Below the pieces are notes generated by a model. It saw nothing but the letters and a program-made list of their open reading frames with translations, had not been told where the DNA came from and did no database searches. 64,000 nt of DNA from Novipirellula aureliae (lineage in GTDB: Bacteria; Planctomycetota; Planctomycetia; Pirellulales; Pirellulaceae). Where the stretch lies: the NCBI RefSeq assembly GCF_007860185.1, contig NZ_SJPY01000006.1, positions 186,845 to 250,844 on the forward strand. Reading direction: 5' to 3'. Positions 27,013 to 36,008 of the stretch are shown in pieces. The number at the start of each line of letters is the position of its first letter. Position 1 is the first letter of the stretch. The position numbers were made by a program, and so were the translations under genes.

Positions 27013-29856
27013 CTACTTGTCGCGACCGCCCGTTCCGAAAAACGAAATCTCTCCCACCGCTGCGGCGTTTCGGGTGTATCCCGATAGGCCCACCAGCTTG
27101 AAGTATCGCGCTTGCGGCTTGTCGATCGGGAAGCTCTGCAGGTCTTCGCTGTCTTGGAACCTGCCCTTCAGTACGGGCTCGTTCCAGGTCTTGCCGTCGG
27201 TCGATACGAACAGCTCAAAGTCCTTGATCCGCGGGTGGGACGAACCTTGCCGAGCAAGATACTCCAGGGTGTACAGCACCGATTCGGCGCCCATGTCGAC
27301 AACCAACTCGTGCGGGAACGGCGGTTCAGTTGGCTCGAATTGGGTGTGCCAAAACGACTGCGGGTTACCATCGATCGCACGTTTGGCCTCGTAACCGTCT
27401 GCCTCACTGTCGAACGAAACGACCTTCCAATTTTCTTTGGGTAGCGAAAGCGGGATCGTGCTCGGGTCCGGCAGATCCATGACAATCAATTTCTGGTATC
27501 GCCACACGCTGATCGTTTGGTAGCGTTTGCCGCTAGCGATTCGGGACGTAAAGTCGTCGATGTTGTTGATCGGCTCGTCGTCCATTTTGAGCACAACGTC
27601 ATCGTCTTGCAACTTGACGACCGAGAAGAGCCCTTTGGTCAGGCCTCGCTCGATCTTGGCGCCTTTGTAATCGGGCAAGCCTGCCGCGGACTTCTCATTG
27701 TCGTTTTGGATATTCTTGATCACTCCGCCCATGTACTCGGTGCCAGTGATCACTTCGTCGGGCGCCAGTTCGATTTTGGGGAACTCGGGGGTCTTGGCGA
27801 TCGCCTTGAGTGACGGCTTTTGCACGCCGAACTGGTCCATCGGAAAGTTCTTCCATCCGATCGCCTCGGCCAATTTGGCGTTGGTCACTGTGTAGTCGCC
27901 GTTGGCTGGGTCGGCAAAACCCGGGTCACCGTAAACACTGTTCTCATCGGTACCGTATTGCGATCGGGCTTTATCGAGTGACTCTTTTTGGAAGAACAGA
28001 TTTCTGTCGATCTCCTTGCCCCAATTGCGCATCCCGATGGGATAGTAGCCGTTGGTGCAAATGTTGCTCGTGACCACATCGCCGCTGTTTTTGAGCCAGA
28101 CGTGCAGATTCATCGAGTTGTTGATCATCACATTGTTGTAGGTCGTGCGCAGCATGCCGTCGCGCAGTTTGATGCCGCCACTGAGGCAGACATTGTTGTA
28201 GACCTCGTACCATGCGGAACCGTCATCGAGGTCGATGTCCCACCCGTGGTCGCAGCGCCAGCGGTTATTGCGGATCACGTTCTTCTCGAGCATATCAAGC
28301 TTCACCAAATCGTAACCATGCGTGGCCACGCGGTTGCCCGCTTCGCCACGGGTCTTGGTGTAATACCGGTCGCGGCCCCAACTATTGAATGCCCCGTGAT
28401 CGTGGGTTTCCTGGACCGTCAAGAAAACATCATTGTATTCCAGGACATGGCCGCCCCACTTGCCTTCGCTGATGTTGATGCCCGCACGCGGCACATCATA
28501 GATACTATTGCGGCTGACGGTGATGTAAGCCGCAAGGCTGATATGGACCCCTGCGGTCTGCTTCTCGACCGTGCCGATGTGGTCGATCAAGTTATTGTCG
28601 ACCCGGCAGTGTTGTGGATAGCGGTTGTTTGCTGGGCCACGTTGGAAGTCCATTTTGTCCAAGGGGGGGGCTTCGCCAATGTTGTAGTTTTCTTCACGGG
28701 CGGTAGCGATATCGCCGACAAAGCAGACGCCGCTCGCCCCGACGTTATAGATGTGGCAGCCTTCGACGGTACATTCTTTGTTGTACAGATTAAAGAACAC
28801 GGCGTTGCCGCCGAGGTCGCAGAGCACGCTGTCTTTGAGCGCACAGTGCTCGGTGCCTTCAAAGTGGACCACCCCGCCCCGATAAATGGTCCAGTCGCTC
28901 CGCAGCAACCGCACATCCGTTTTCATGAAGGTGCGGATCGTTCGCTTGAGCGTTAGGCCTTCGATCGAAATGTGCTGAACCGGAGTCTCTTCGGTGCCTT
29001 TGAATACAAACAACTGTTCGAGCGCCGCGACCTCGACCTCGGCACTATCCAAATCGACGCCCGGCGCGGGGTAAAAGTAAAGTTCTGACGTGTTTCGATT
29101 GAGGTACCACTCGTGCACATCGTCGAGTTCTTCAAAGATATTTTCGACGTAACGGTGCTCCTTATGCTGCCCACTGCCTCGGTTGTTCTGGGTGCCGCCA
29201 ACCATCGTGACTTCACCATTGTTTTTCTTTCCGGTGATTTGAAAGTGGATGCCGCCCCAGCGTGCGGGGTGCATCGCATGGAAGTAGCCGTAGGTCGGGT
29301 CTTTCCATGTCGCGACGCGTTCCTTCGACAAACAATCCGCTGCGACACCGTTGAATGCCGGTGCGTCTTCGGTGTAGTTCGGGTACCGGGCAAGGATTTG
29401 TTGCTGCCCGTCAATGAAGAGCGTTTCAAACACCATGCCCTCGGGCACCTTGGTCTTGAAAACGTTGTCGCTAAACTTTTCCCACTTCAGACCGTCCAGC
29501 TTCACCCCGCCGAGCACCTGCGGCAGCTCGTTTTCATATGCCTTGTAAGCGACCGGTCCTGCCGCCGTGCCACTATCCGCGGGCTGAAAGACCACGGGCT
29601 GCGTCAAATAGTATTTTCCGCCGCGTAGATAAACCGTGACCGCCTCATCGGGATTAGCCTGCTTGAACGCCCGAACCTTGGCCTGAGCCGAGGCGATACT
29701 GGCTAAAGGCGCATCCATCGCCCCACTGTTTTGGTCGCTTCCCACAGGGCTAACGAAAATTTCTTTCGCGGTCGTCGATGGAGCTAGCAGAACACACGTC
29801 GAGAAAGACGCGATTAAAACAATCGAATTTCTCAGCAGAACTTTGGATTTCGTCAT
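27013..29856 (-). CDS. Secreted beta-helix enzyme (GH141-like) with PDZ and F5/8C domains
   Basis: A 947-residue exported protein. ATG 29856 opens the signal peptide (NSIVLIASFSTCVLLAPSTT); the upstream GTG/ATG extension is not needed. The mature start EIFVSPVGSDQNSGAMDAPL, then YLRGGKYYLTQPVVF, is the GH141-type beta-helix signature. Helix turns run to about residue 640 (NNRWRCDHGWDIDLDDGSAW, HGAFNSWGRDRYY). Residues about 690-785 look like a PDZ domain (GLFSVVKLQDDDVVLKMD, NNIDDFTSRIASG). Residues about 800-940 are an F5/8 type C discoidin domain (AIDGNPQSFWHTQF, KDFELFVSTDGKTW, ARYFKLVGLSGYT). The discoidin domain probably binds glycan. The helix is paralogous to 49038-51422. Confidence 0.82.
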   Translation of the reverse strand: MTKSKVLLRNSIVLIASFSTCVLLAPSTTAKEIFVSPVGSDQNSGAMDAPLASIASAQAKVRAFKQANPDEAVTVYLRGGKYYLTQPVVFQPADSGTAAGPVAYKAYENELPQVLGGVKLDGLKWEKFSDNVFKTKVPEGMVFETLFIDGQQQILARYPNYTEDAPAFNGVAADCLSKERVATWKDPTYGYFHAMHPARWGGIHFQITGKKNNGEVTMVGGTQNNRGSGQHKEHRYVENIFEELDDVHEWYLNRNTSELYFYPAPGVDLDSAEVEVAALEQLFVFKGTEETPVQHISIEGLTLKRTIRTFMKTDVRLLRSDWTIYRGGVVHFEGTEHCALKDSVLCDLGGNAVFFNLYNKECTVEGCHIYNVGASGVCFVGDIATAREENYNIGEAPPLDKMDFQRGPANNRYPQHCRVDNNLIDHIGTVEKQTAGVHISLAAYITVSRNSIYDVPRAGINISEGKWGGHVLEYNDVFLTVQETHDHGAFNSWGRDRYYTKTRGEAGNRVATHGYDLVKLDMLEKNVIRNNRWRCDHGWDIDLDDGSAWYEVYNNVCLSGGIKLRDGMLRTTYNNVMINNSMNLHVWLKNSGDVVTSNICTNGYYPIGMRNWGKEIDRNLFFQKESLDKARSQYGTDENSVYGDPGFADPANGDYTVTNAKLAEAIGWKNFPMDQFGVQKPSLKAIAKTPEFPKIELAPDEVITGTEYMGGVIKNIQNDNEKSAAGLPDYKGAKIERGLTKGLFSVVKLQDDDVVLKMDDEPINNIDDFTSRIASGKRYQTISVWRYQKLIVMDLPDPSTIPLSLPKENWKVVSFDSEADGYEAKRAIDGNPQSFWHTQFEPTEPPFPHELVVDMGAESVLYTLEYLARQGSSHPRIKDFELFVSTDGKTWNEPVLKGRFQDSEDLQSFPIDKPQARYFKLVGLSGYTRNAAAVGEISFFGTGGRDK

Positions 29857-30034
29857 GGAAGCAGAGATCTCAGTACGGGTAGGCAAATTCGCCGTATCGG
29901 CACGGCACAAGATATCATTATCCCGTAAAACCGTCTCCTAGCAAACCCCGCCTGCGAGGCTTTGATTGTTCGTAGCGGTACGCGTCGGAGCGATCGATTG
30001 ATAACCAGCGTTTTCAGACTTGTGAAAGATGCCG

Positions 30035-30095
30035 TCGTCCACCACGAAACTTGATTGGATAAGGGGACTCGTAACCTCGTCCACCACGAAACTTG
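30035..30095. repeat. 19-bp direct repeat, 42 bp apart
   Basis: tcgtccaccacgaaacttg occurs at 30035-30053 and again at 30077-30095, in the intergenic DNA between the sulfatase 3' end and the beta-helix gene's upstream side. The function is unknown. It could be a slippage product with a spacer or a protein-binding pair. Confidence 0.7.
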
Positions 30096-30158
30096 GAAAA
30101 TGCAAACACCCGCAAGTTATAAATCGAACGTCCCCAAGAGTTTCGGAGCTACTAAAAA

Positions 30159-31658
30159 TCAATCGTAATCGTTCACGGCCTTCGACCTACTCATTCCGTT
30201 CTTCGTTTCCTCGTAGTGGGGGCTACCCTTGAGCCATTCATAGTTGGCATATTGGATCACTTTGCCTGAATTTCCCCACAGCTCCGGTTGCGAATCCGAA
30301 GCCCACTGCTTCCAGCGAGCGAGCATTGTCTTGACACGCTCCGGTTCGGAAGCGGCCAAGTTCGTGGTTTCCGAGAGGTCGTCCTTCAGGTTGTACAGCT
30401 CCGTCTTGTTGCCGCTGTACAGCAACTTGTAGTCTCCCTCACGCATTACTCCCGACGGTTCCTTGTAACGCCCCGTATGCCAGAACAGCACGTTGTGCGG
30501 AGTTTGATCGCTTTGGCCACTGATATAAGGGCGAATGTCTTTGCCGTGCAGCCCCGACGTTTTTGGGTCGCCACCTGCCATGACCAGTGATGTTGCACCA
30601 ATGTCCAATGAGGTGACGGGCGCAACGAGCACTTTGCCCGCAGGTGCTTCACCGGGCCACTTCACAATCATCGGGACGCGCAACCCGCCTTCATAGCTGT
30701 TGCCTTTGTTGCCACGCAGTGGGCGATTGTCACTGGTCTTTCTCATGCCTCCATTATCGCTAAGGAACCAGACCACGGTGTTGTCTTCCAAACCAAGGGC
30801 GTCGACTTTGGCCAATAGCTTTCCGATTCCCTGATCCATCTCGTCAACCATCGCAGCGTAGATCGAACGCGACTTGGCCGTGACACCGGGAATCTTCGTC
30901 ATCTTGTCTTCGGGGTACTTTGCGATGGTCTCCTGGGGAGCTTCCAAATCCAAATGCGGTGCGTTGTAAGACAGGAATAGAAAGAACGGCTCGTTGTGGT
31001 TGCGTTCCAGAAACGCGACCCCGGCATCCGTCAGTTCACGCGTGAGGTACTGTTCCCACGTGACCACTTTGTTGTTGTGGATCACTGGCATCGTGTGCTG
31101 GACGTACTTGTGATGCAGGGGGCGTTTGAGCGGAGTGAACCGGCCTTGATACGATGGGTGATCCAGTGGATAGTACATCCGGCCGCCACCGAGAAAACCA
31201 AACCAGTCATCGAATCCCATGGCGTTGGGATGTTGATGATCCGCGGTGCCCATGTGCCACTTGCCGACTCCGCCGGTCACGTAGCCTTGCTTTTGAAGCA
31301 GGCTGGCAATGGTCGGAATCTTCGGCAGTCCCTGTGCCGGATCGTACGGATTGTCGACATTGCGGTAGTAGCCAAAGGTCGATTGAACGCGGCCGGTCAA
31401 GAATCCAGCTCGCGACGGACCGCACATATTCCACGTCACATAGGCCGAAGAAAAACGGACGCCATCGGCAGCAAGCTGGTCGATATTTGGAGTGCGGATA
31501 TCTTTGCATCCGTAACAGCCGACATCGGTATAACCAAGATCGTCCGCCATGATCACGATGATATTGGGACGGCCTTCGGCAGCTTCCGTGGGGCTCCACC
31601 ACACAACCAGTAAAACAAACAGCAGCGTATTTCTCAGGTTTGGGCTGAAATCATTCAT
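30159..31658 (-). CDS. Secreted sulfatase (CGPSR type)
   Basis: A 499-residue sulfatase with signal peptide about 1-27 (TLLFVLLVVWWSPTEAA). Metal site NIIVIMADDLGYTDVGCYGC. Formylglycine site C79 in NMCGPSRAGFLTGR. Further core motifs are GGVGKWHMGT, FLSDNGGMRK and GGLRVPMIVKWPGE. The length is normal for a single-domain S1 sulfatase. The C terminus is charged (ETKNGMSRSKAVNDYD). It belongs to a minus-strand series with GH172 upstream (104-bp gap) and a beta-helix enzyme downstream. The sulfated substrate cannot be read from sequence. Confidence 0.92.
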   Translation of the reverse strand: MNDFSPNLRNTLLFVLLVVWWSPTEAAEGRPNIIVIMADDLGYTDVGCYGCKDIRTPNIDQLAADGVRFSSAYVTWNMCGPSRAGFLTGRVQSTFGYYRNVDNPYDPAQGLPKIPTIASLLQKQGYVTGGVGKWHMGTADHQHPNAMGFDDWFGFLGGGRMYYPLDHPSYQGRFTPLKRPLHHKYVQHTMPVIHNNKVVTWEQYLTRELTDAGVAFLERNHNEPFFLFLSYNAPHLDLEAPQETIAKYPEDKMTKIPGVTAKSRSIYAAMVDEMDQGIGKLLAKVDALGLEDNTVVWFLSDNGGMRKTSDNRPLRGNKGNSYEGGLRVPMIVKWPGEAPAGKVLVAPVTSLDIGATSLVMAGGDPKTSGLHGKDIRPYISGQSDQTPHNVLFWHTGRYKEPSGVMREGDYKLLYSGNKTELYNLKDDLSETTNLAASEPERVKTMLARWKQWASDSQPELWGNSGKVIQYANYEWLKGSPHYEETKNGMSRSKAVNDYD

Positions 31659-31711
31659 GATTGCGACGCTCGCGTGAGTTCCCGTATGCGGTTTGGGATC
31701 GACTGCTCGTT

Positions 31712-31759
31712 TCTTTCAGGCGGTCTGTCTTTCAGGCGGCCTGTCTTTCAGGCGGCCTG
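31712..31759. repeat. 3 x 16-bp tandem repeat
   Basis: tctttcaggcggtctg at 31712-31727, then two copies of tctttcaggcggcctg at 31728-31743 and 31744-31759. It lies between the sulfatase start and the GH172 stop, 3 bp from that stop codon. Confidence 0.9.
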
Positions 31760-31762
31760 AGT

Positions 31763-33391
31763 CTAATGGACCCTATCCGGTAGCGGCGGGACGTTGAGGA
31801 CCTCTTTCGGTTCCGGCTGGCGATTGGATAACGTTTCCTTGAAACCGTACCAATAAGTCCCCACCTGATAACCCATGTCGCAGTCCGTGCCAGACCAGAC
31901 TTCCATGTCGAGTTGCAGTGAACGGCCAAAGGGCATGGTATCCAGCGCTCGGCTACGCGTTTCGACGCTAAAGCCCTGACTATTCTTTTTTGTGTCAGTG
32001 GCTGGCTTTCGGTTGAGTTTGTTGTACTTGCTGCTAAACGGCTGAGCATGAAACGGATGTTCGTAAAAGTCCGTACTCCGTCCGCCCCATGAGTAGGCGT
32101 AGTAGTCTTCGGTTCCGGTCCCAAAGATCGACGGGAAGTCTTCGCCATCCACCCAAATGCGTTCATCGCCTTCGCCCCACCAACGGGTTGCCGGGTTCAT
32201 GATGGTCAATGTGTCGCCAACGTAGACGCCGCGTCCCTTGAGCGTCACGTAGTTCCAGTCGGATCGCGGCTGGGTAGGCACGGGATACTGTCCGCGCCAC
32301 GCTGCATGAAAGTACATCGAACGGTCGTCCCACGTCCAATCGCCTGTCTTCACGTTCAGTTCTGCATCGACGCTCGAACCGCTCAGGTTGACAAGTGAAA
32401 CCTTGCCGCCGGTTTGATACGGCATCACCCAGCGACAGCTCATCGTGCCGTCTTCAGCCACCGTGCGGTACCAGCCCTGTACTGGATTGAAACCAAAACC
32501 AGATCCGAAGAAATCTCCGATCGGGCACCACACGGTTTCCTTGCCATCAAATTCCATCTTTAGAATCACTTGCCGAGTGACATCGGGATTCTCGTAGTTG
32601 CCGAGTTTGACCGAGAGTTCCCGGACGGCGGCTACGCCCGTTGGCAGATCGATTGTTTGTTCCTGTTGATCTGCTAACGTTGTATTGAACGTCATCGGGT
32701 TCTCTGCCGCCGATGCCCTGGGGTTCAAAAGAGCCTCGCCGGTTTCCTTGATCAATGCCGCAGACGCGTCAAAGTCCTTCATCGTAAAGGTCTCGACTGG
32801 CGTTCCTTCATCGTATTCTCGAAACGTGAACTGAAAAAAGAATGGCATCGCATCGGTGGTCACCTTGCAGCTTTTGGCGTACGGAATGGGGAAGAAGCTA
32901 ACCGCCGAACGCAACGAAGAATGAGCAAGCGGATAGGGGATGACCCCGGTGCCATCAAACATGCTGAGCATGTTTCCTTCGAGCGCGGGTTCGTCGGACC
33001 CGTCCAGATAAATCCGCATGGTAATATCGGTACCGGGTTCGGTGTCCTTGAGCCAAGGCATCCAACTTCGTACGATCGCGCCGGGACCGGTGTGATCCAT
33101 CAGCACCCATTCTTTCTTGCCATCCTTTTCATCGATGCGGATGAAGTTCTTGTCTTTTTCGCTACGGTTGTAATCGTGATTCGTAAACCAACCCACCGGT
33201 TCGTCCGGCGTTTTGGAGGCTCGGTTGTAGCTGCTGTGTTGCTTTAGACGGAAATTGTTTTCCGGAAAGCGGGCCACCGCATCGCGATCGACCATTTCCA
33301 ACAGCAACGAATTCACGGTCACCTGACCGGATGCGTAGGCTGGTATCGCTGCAACTATAAAAATAATAGCGATTTGACTTGTTGTTTTCAT
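31763..33391 (-). CDS. Secreted DUF2961 / GH172 family glycoside hydrolase
   Basis: A 542-residue exported protein from ATG 33391 (GTG 33406 is an alternative); signal peptide SQIAIIFIVAAIPAYASG. It has the DUF2961 layout: NNFRLKQHSSYNRASKTPDE, WFTNHDYNR, VLMDHTGPGAIVRSW, then the jelly-roll core with WMPWLKDTEPGTDITMRIYL and, near residue 400, WWGEGDERIWVDGEDFPS and GTGTEDYYAYSWGG. DUF2961 is now GH172, whose characterised members act on alpha-fructofuranoside or alpha-arabinofuranoside linkages. A furanosidase role on a polysaccharide side chain is plausible. It lies upstream of the 30159 sulfatase on the same strand. Confidence 0.85.
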   Translation of the reverse strand: MKTTSQIAIIFIVAAIPAYASGQVTVNSLLLEMVDRDAVARFPENNFRLKQHSSYNRASKTPDEPVGWFTNHDYNRSEKDKNFIRIDEKDGKKEWVLMDHTGPGAIVRSWMPWLKDTEPGTDITMRIYLDGSDEPALEGNMLSMFDGTGVIPYPLAHSSLRSAVSFFPIPYAKSCKVTTDAMPFFFQFTFREYDEGTPVETFTMKDFDASAALIKETGEALLNPRASAAENPMTFNTTLADQQEQTIDLPTGVAAVRELSVKLGNYENPDVTRQVILKMEFDGKETVWCPIGDFFGSGFGFNPVQGWYRTVAEDGTMSCRWVMPYQTGGKVSLVNLSGSSVDAELNVKTGDWTWDDRSMYFHAAWRGQYPVPTQPRSDWNYVTLKGRGVYVGDTLTIMNPATRWWGEGDERIWVDGEDFPSIFGTGTEDYYAYSWGGRSTDFYEHPFHAQPFSSKYNKLNRKPATDTKKNSQGFSVETRSRALDTMPFGRSLQLDMEVWSGTDCDMGYQVGTYWYGFKETLSNRQPEPKEVLNVPPLPDRVH

Positions 33392-33767
33392 CGTCGTTTT
33401 GAACACGATCTTACCGGGTAATAGAGTGGGATTGCCTAAAGTTCCATGATAGTCAGCCGCAACTTGTCCTCATGTCCACCAAACGGTTGACACCCTGAGG
33501 ATTGTTTCTAAGTCCACACCTTGCGAATCAGTCTAACGTGGGAATATATAAGGCGCGGCGACGAGGTCAAACCGCGTGAGCTTCCTGGACTGCTGCCGAC
33601 GCCAGCCACTGATTCTTCTTGTCTTCTAACCGGTTCCTACTCAGACCGTGGAGAGCCAAAAAAGGAACCGGCGATGCCCAATCTAGAACAACGTCGGGCG
33701 ACCATTCAAGTGCTCTGCCGTTCTCTGCCGTTCGATGGCAACGTTTCGAAGACCGATTTCTGAACGG
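33392..33767. other. Intergenic region, no supported feature
   Basis: 376 bp between the GH172 start and the 3' end of the next minus-strand sulfatase. An 80-codon plus-strand frame (33521-33763) has no protein-like sequence. The promoter of the GH172-sulfatase unit should lie here but no box is clear. Confidence 0.4.
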
Positions 33768-35345
33768 CTAATCGGTCTTGCCAACCGCCTGCTTGTAACT
33801 CTGTAGCAGCGAGTTCATTTCATCCACCACTTCTGGATTTTCGCGATAAACGTTCTGCGTTTGATTGACGTCGTTTTCCAAGTCGTAAAGCTGTGCGGGC
33901 GGTGCCTCCTTTTTGATTTTACCATCCTCAATATCGCTGTTGGGAGTGTTGACGAGCTTGGCAACCGCTGCTCCACCCCAGGCATGTTGGCTGGGCTTTG
34001 AGCCGGTAAATCCCCCATCGCTTCTCGCCGGAATGTACATCCACTTCCCCTTTCGCAAACTCAGATGAGACGGTTTATGAGGGGAGATAATCAATTCGGT
34101 ACGCAGTGGACCGTCAGGATCTCCGATCAATGCGGGTAGCATGTTAATACTGTCCTTTCGCGCTTCCGCTCCGAGTTCCTGGCCCGTCAATGCTGCGAAC
34201 GTTGCCCGCAAATCAACCATACTCAGCAACTGGTTCGACTCGCTGCCCGCTTCAATCTTTCCGGGCCAGCGGGCAATGAACGGTACACGGTGACCGCCTT
34301 CCCAGATACCAAATTTCGAACCGAGAAGCTCACCATTGATCTTGTGCCCCATCGCCGCGGCACGGCGTCCGCCTAGATTGAACATGCCACCGTTGTCGCT
34401 GGTAAAGATCAACAGCGTATTGTCAGCGAATCCTTTGGCTTCGAGACTTTGCATCACCTCGCCCACGATCCAATCGAGTTCATGTACGAAGTCGCCATAA
34501 ACTCCACACTCACTGGTCCCCTGAAAACGCTTGGCAGGCGTGAAGGGGTGATGCACATTGGTTGTCGCCAAATACAAGAAAAATGGCTCCTTCCCTCGCC
34601 CCTCGATCCACTCGACAGCCTTCTCGGAGAGTTTGGTTCCGACTTCATAATCGTTGTGCATTTTGTGAGCTTCCACCGCCCCGCTAAATCGATTGGGAGT
34701 GCGCTGCGCGGCTTCGGGCGGAATGGGTGTGATCGGCGTGGCCCCCTTACTATTGTTGCCAAGGTAAACCAACGGGTCGTCGGGGTCCCCACCAACGATT
34801 CGATCATTCTCCACGAAGACGTAAGGCGGAGCGCTGTTTACAACCGGCACGCCAAAGTAGTAGTCAAATCCGAGATCCAACGGACCAGGACGCAACGGCT
34901 CCTGCCAATCGTTTTTCCCATTACCAAAACCCAAATGCCATTTTCCGATAGCCGCCGTTTCATAGCCGCTGCTTTTAAACACATCAGCAATCGTGTGTGT
35001 TTCCGGATCGATGAGCAGAGGCGATGGAATGGGGGCTGGCCCCCAAATGCCTTTTCCGTTCATGGCACGAGACGGATACTGTCCCGTCAACAAGCCGTAA
35101 CGCGACGGCGTACACACCGCCGAGGCCGTGTGGACATCAGTAAAACGGCGTCCTTGTCTGGCGAGCTTGTCAATGTTGGGTGTTTGTAATTTTGTGGCGC
35201 CGTAACAGCCGAGGTCGCCGTAACCGAGATCATCGGCGTAAATGAGAACCACATTGGGAGATGACGATTCACCAGCCTTAGCCAACCGGCCCGACACCAG
35301 GAATAGACAGAGAACGACAATGGAAAGGACCGTTTGCTTTTTCAT
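33768..35345 (-). CDS. Secreted arylsulfatase (CTPSR type), paralogue of 18831-20423
   Basis: A 525-residue sulfatase, signal peptide about 1-24 (TVLSIVVLCLFLVSGRLAKA). Metal site NVVLIYADDLGYGDLGCYG, formylglycine site C78 in AVCTPSRYGLLTGQYPS, then AIGKWHLGFG, IFTSDNGGMFN and GGHRVPFIARWPGK. It shares long blocks with 18831-20423 (ATTNVHHPFTPAKRFQGTSE, YGDFVHELDWIVGE), so the two arose by duplication. It differs by an insertion around GIWGPAPIPSPLLIDPETHT. Like its paralogue it is preceded on the same strand by a sulfatase stub and then by a CxPTR-type sulfatase. The substrate is unknown. Confidence 0.92.
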   Translation of the reverse strand: MKKQTVLSIVVLCLFLVSGRLAKAGESSSPNVVLIYADDLGYGDLGCYGATKLQTPNIDKLARQGRRFTDVHTASAVCTPSRYGLLTGQYPSRAMNGKGIWGPAPIPSPLLIDPETHTIADVFKSSGYETAAIGKWHLGFGNGKNDWQEPLRPGPLDLGFDYYFGVPVVNSAPPYVFVENDRIVGGDPDDPLVYLGNNSKGATPITPIPPEAAQRTPNRFSGAVEAHKMHNDYEVGTKLSEKAVEWIEGRGKEPFFLYLATTNVHHPFTPAKRFQGTSECGVYGDFVHELDWIVGEVMQSLEAKGFADNTLLIFTSDNGGMFNLGGRRAAAMGHKINGELLGSKFGIWEGGHRVPFIARWPGKIEAGSESNQLLSMVDLRATFAALTGQELGAEARKDSINMLPALIGDPDGPLRTELIISPHKPSHLSLRKGKWMYIPARSDGGFTGSKPSQHAWGGAAVAKLVNTPNSDIEDGKIKKEAPPAQLYDLENDVNQTQNVYRENPEVVDEMNSLLQSYKQAVGKTD

Positions 35346-35375
35346 GATTTGTTTCTATTTCTTTCTGCCTTCACT

Positions 35376-35601
35376 TCAATTTTCTGTTCTTGAAACCAAA
35401 GGGACGCATGTAGCTTCCGTGTTTTGCAAAATGACTGGCGCTGCTTCCTTCATGATCTTCTCTATCGTTTTTTCGACACCTCGACGAAATGCGTCTTGTG
35501 AGGAAGTCAGCTTATCGAGATGCAGCGCAGGGATCCCTACAACGATAGCAGCCAGCATCGGCACAATCGAGGTATTCCGCCAATATCACAATGACATTCG
35601 G
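35376..35601 (-). pseudogene. Frameshifted sulfatase N-terminal relic
   Basis: From 35601 the minus strand reads PNVIVILAEYLDCADAGCYR, the sulfatase N terminus (usual form PNVIVILADDLGYGDxGCYG) with the Asp pair degraded to EY. The frame ends at a stop after about 30 codons. In the next frame the expected continuation appears as GIPALHLDKLTSSQDAFRRG and runs to a stop at 35376. No CxPSR motif and no catalytic core follow. This is a decayed gene 30 bp upstream of an intact sulfatase, in the same position as the stub at 20420-20746 relative to its paralogue. Confidence 0.65.
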
Positions 35602-35641
35602 GCTTTTCGAACCGTTCCATAACATGCACCGAAAAACCAGC

Positions 35642-35790
35642 ATGAGCTATTCCTGGAAAGAGAACAACTGTCTTTCAAAACGGGTTCAGGCTCTTGCTGT
35701 GCGCGTGAAGCAAATGCCGGATAGCCCGGATTATCAATCTGGACGAAGCACTCGTAAAAAAATTGTACTCGTTCTCAATGAAAGGGTACT
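35642..35790 (+). pseudogene. Possible four-helix-bundle (S23-type) protein relic
   Basis: A plus-strand frame reads MSYSWKENNCLSKRVQALAV then RVKQMPDSP and GRSTRKKIVL. It resembles the first helices of the small four-helix-bundle proteins related to 23S rRNA intervening-sequence proteins (pattern RVxALAVRVxxMxxxLPxSxxGR). It breaks off before the RSGTSVGAN-type second half. It is followed at once by a hexanucleotide microsatellite. The similarity is short, so this is tentative. Confidence 0.3.
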
Positions 35791-35838
35791 CGGACTCGGA
35801 CGCCCAAGAACCCTCGAATACGAGTACGACCAAAGGCT

Positions 35839-35886
35839 GAGCACGAGCACGAGTACGAGTACGAGCACGAGCACGAGCACGAGTGC
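35839..35886. repeat. Hexanucleotide microsatellite (GAGCAC/GAGTAC)x8
   Basis: Eight 6-bp units: gagcac twice, gagtac twice, gagcac three times, then gagtgc. In one plus frame it reads as a Ser-Thr repeat, but that frame has no other protein-like content. It is probably a slippage-prone intergenic tract. Confidence 0.9.
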
Positions 35887-36008
35887 GAAAATCCAGTCTT
35901 TTCAGATCTTTGGCAGCAACCGGCGGTGACGTAAACCGGGAAGCGTCTGGTTTGCCGAGGTTATTTTGTCACCCACGGATGATTCGGAAGAGCCTATTTT
36001 TGACGTCC

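Noticed and set aside
27988-28956. 322-codon plus-strand frame
   Set aside because: Antisense to the beta-helix gene at 27013-29856; the repeated Val/Ala/Asp pattern mirrors the opposite strand's codons.
35591-35929. 112-codon plus frame with a Ser-Thr repeat tail
   Set aside because: The Ser-Thr tract is the translated hexanucleotide microsatellite. Only the short four-helix-like part was kept, as a tentative relic.
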